Shown here piece by piece: positions 47,145 through 47,160 of a stretch of DNA of 47,160 bases; positions within the stretch are counted from its first letter, which is position 1, and each line of letters starts with the position of its first letter. This stretch comes from Umezawaea endophytica (GTDB lineage: Bacteria > Actinomycetota > Actinomycetes > Mycobacteriales > Pseudonocardiaceae): positions 142,183-189,342 of the forward strand of contig NZ_JANYMP010000005.1 in the NCBI RefSeq assembly GCF_025061645.1, written 5' to 3'. The notes beneath the pieces are model-generated. The model had not been told where the DNA came from and did no database searches. It was given only the letters and a program-made list of their open reading frames with translations. The position numbers and the translations under genes are program-made.

Positions 47145-47160
47145 CGTGCCCCCTCGCCGC

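Noticed and set aside
1-47160. CRISPR arrays, tRNA/rRNA genes, transposases, integrases, attachment sites
   Set aside because: No regularly spaced direct repeats, cloverleaf-like segments or recombinase motifs were seen by eye.

Overview
The window is a very G+C-rich (about 70 percent or more) chromosomal segment with many GTG and TTG starts and short overlapping stop/start junctions. It fits an actinomycete. An AftD-type arabinofuranosyltransferase beside DUF2613, DUF3068, GT4/GT2 and membrane glycosyltransferase-like genes points to a bacterium with an arabinogalactan cell wall. Together with the secondary-metabolism style genes this suggests order Pseudonocardiales (Saccharothrix/Lentzea/Actinosynnema-like). 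That placement is inference. I saw no rRNA, tRNA, CRISPR array, transposase or phage gene.

Region 1 (1-5.6 kb) is a signalling locus. A four-gene minus-strand operon encodes a small unknown protein, a multi-pass membrane histidine kinase, a NarL-type response regulator and a class III nucleotide-cyclase-like protein, and ends in a strong hairpin. Divergent from it is an AAA+ activator with an intact GAFTGA sigma-54-contact motif and a degenerate receiver domain, although actinobacteria generally lack sigma-54. A bipartite motif occurs twice, upstream of the first and last genes of the operon. A short leader ORF with a strong Shine-Dalgarno overlaps the activator start.

Region 2 (5.5-10.5 kb) is a small metabolic cassette: a SnoaL-like protein, an unknown protein, a PLP-dependent aminotransferase/alpha-oxoamine-synthase-like enzyme and an amidohydrolase, the last three joined by GTGA overlaps. 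A TetR regulator is divergent across a 37-bp imperfect palindrome, and a long cytochrome P450 follows. Region 3 (10.5-19.8 kb) holds housekeeping and accessory genes: a GAF-PP2C phosphatase, two DUF1990 proteins with a small membrane protein, a DivIVA-like coiled-coil protein, a Tat-exported GH31-CBM35 glycosidase, a zinc-ribbon protein, a DUF1963 protein, and a GntR/VOC pair with two identical-type operators.

Region 4 (20-35 kb) is the cell-envelope block. One operon carries a solute-binding/vWA protein, a GT-C-like membrane protein, a methyltransferase and AftD. It is followed by a MOP-family flippase (opposite strand, 168-bp overlap), another multi-pass membrane protein, DUF2613 and a methyltransferase. 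A convergent GT2-GT4-DUF3068 operon follows, and its upstream region carries a perfect CRP-type site. The gene content resembles Mycobacterium tuberculosis Rv0224c-Rv0227c and Rv0236c/Rv0236A.

Region 5 (35-47 kb) opens with a relatively A+T-rich stretch holding a doubtful small gene. It continues with an SDR/XRE pair, an ECF sigma factor fused to an anti-sigma zinc finger, membrane segment and surface domain, an APH-fold kinase-like protein, a secreted penicillin-binding-protein-like hydrolase beside a secreted VanX-type dipeptidase, a methyltransferase, an ABC exporter, a small secreted cysteine protein with a 5'-UTR hairpin, and a WYL regulator divergent from a RidA protein across a 19-bp palindrome.
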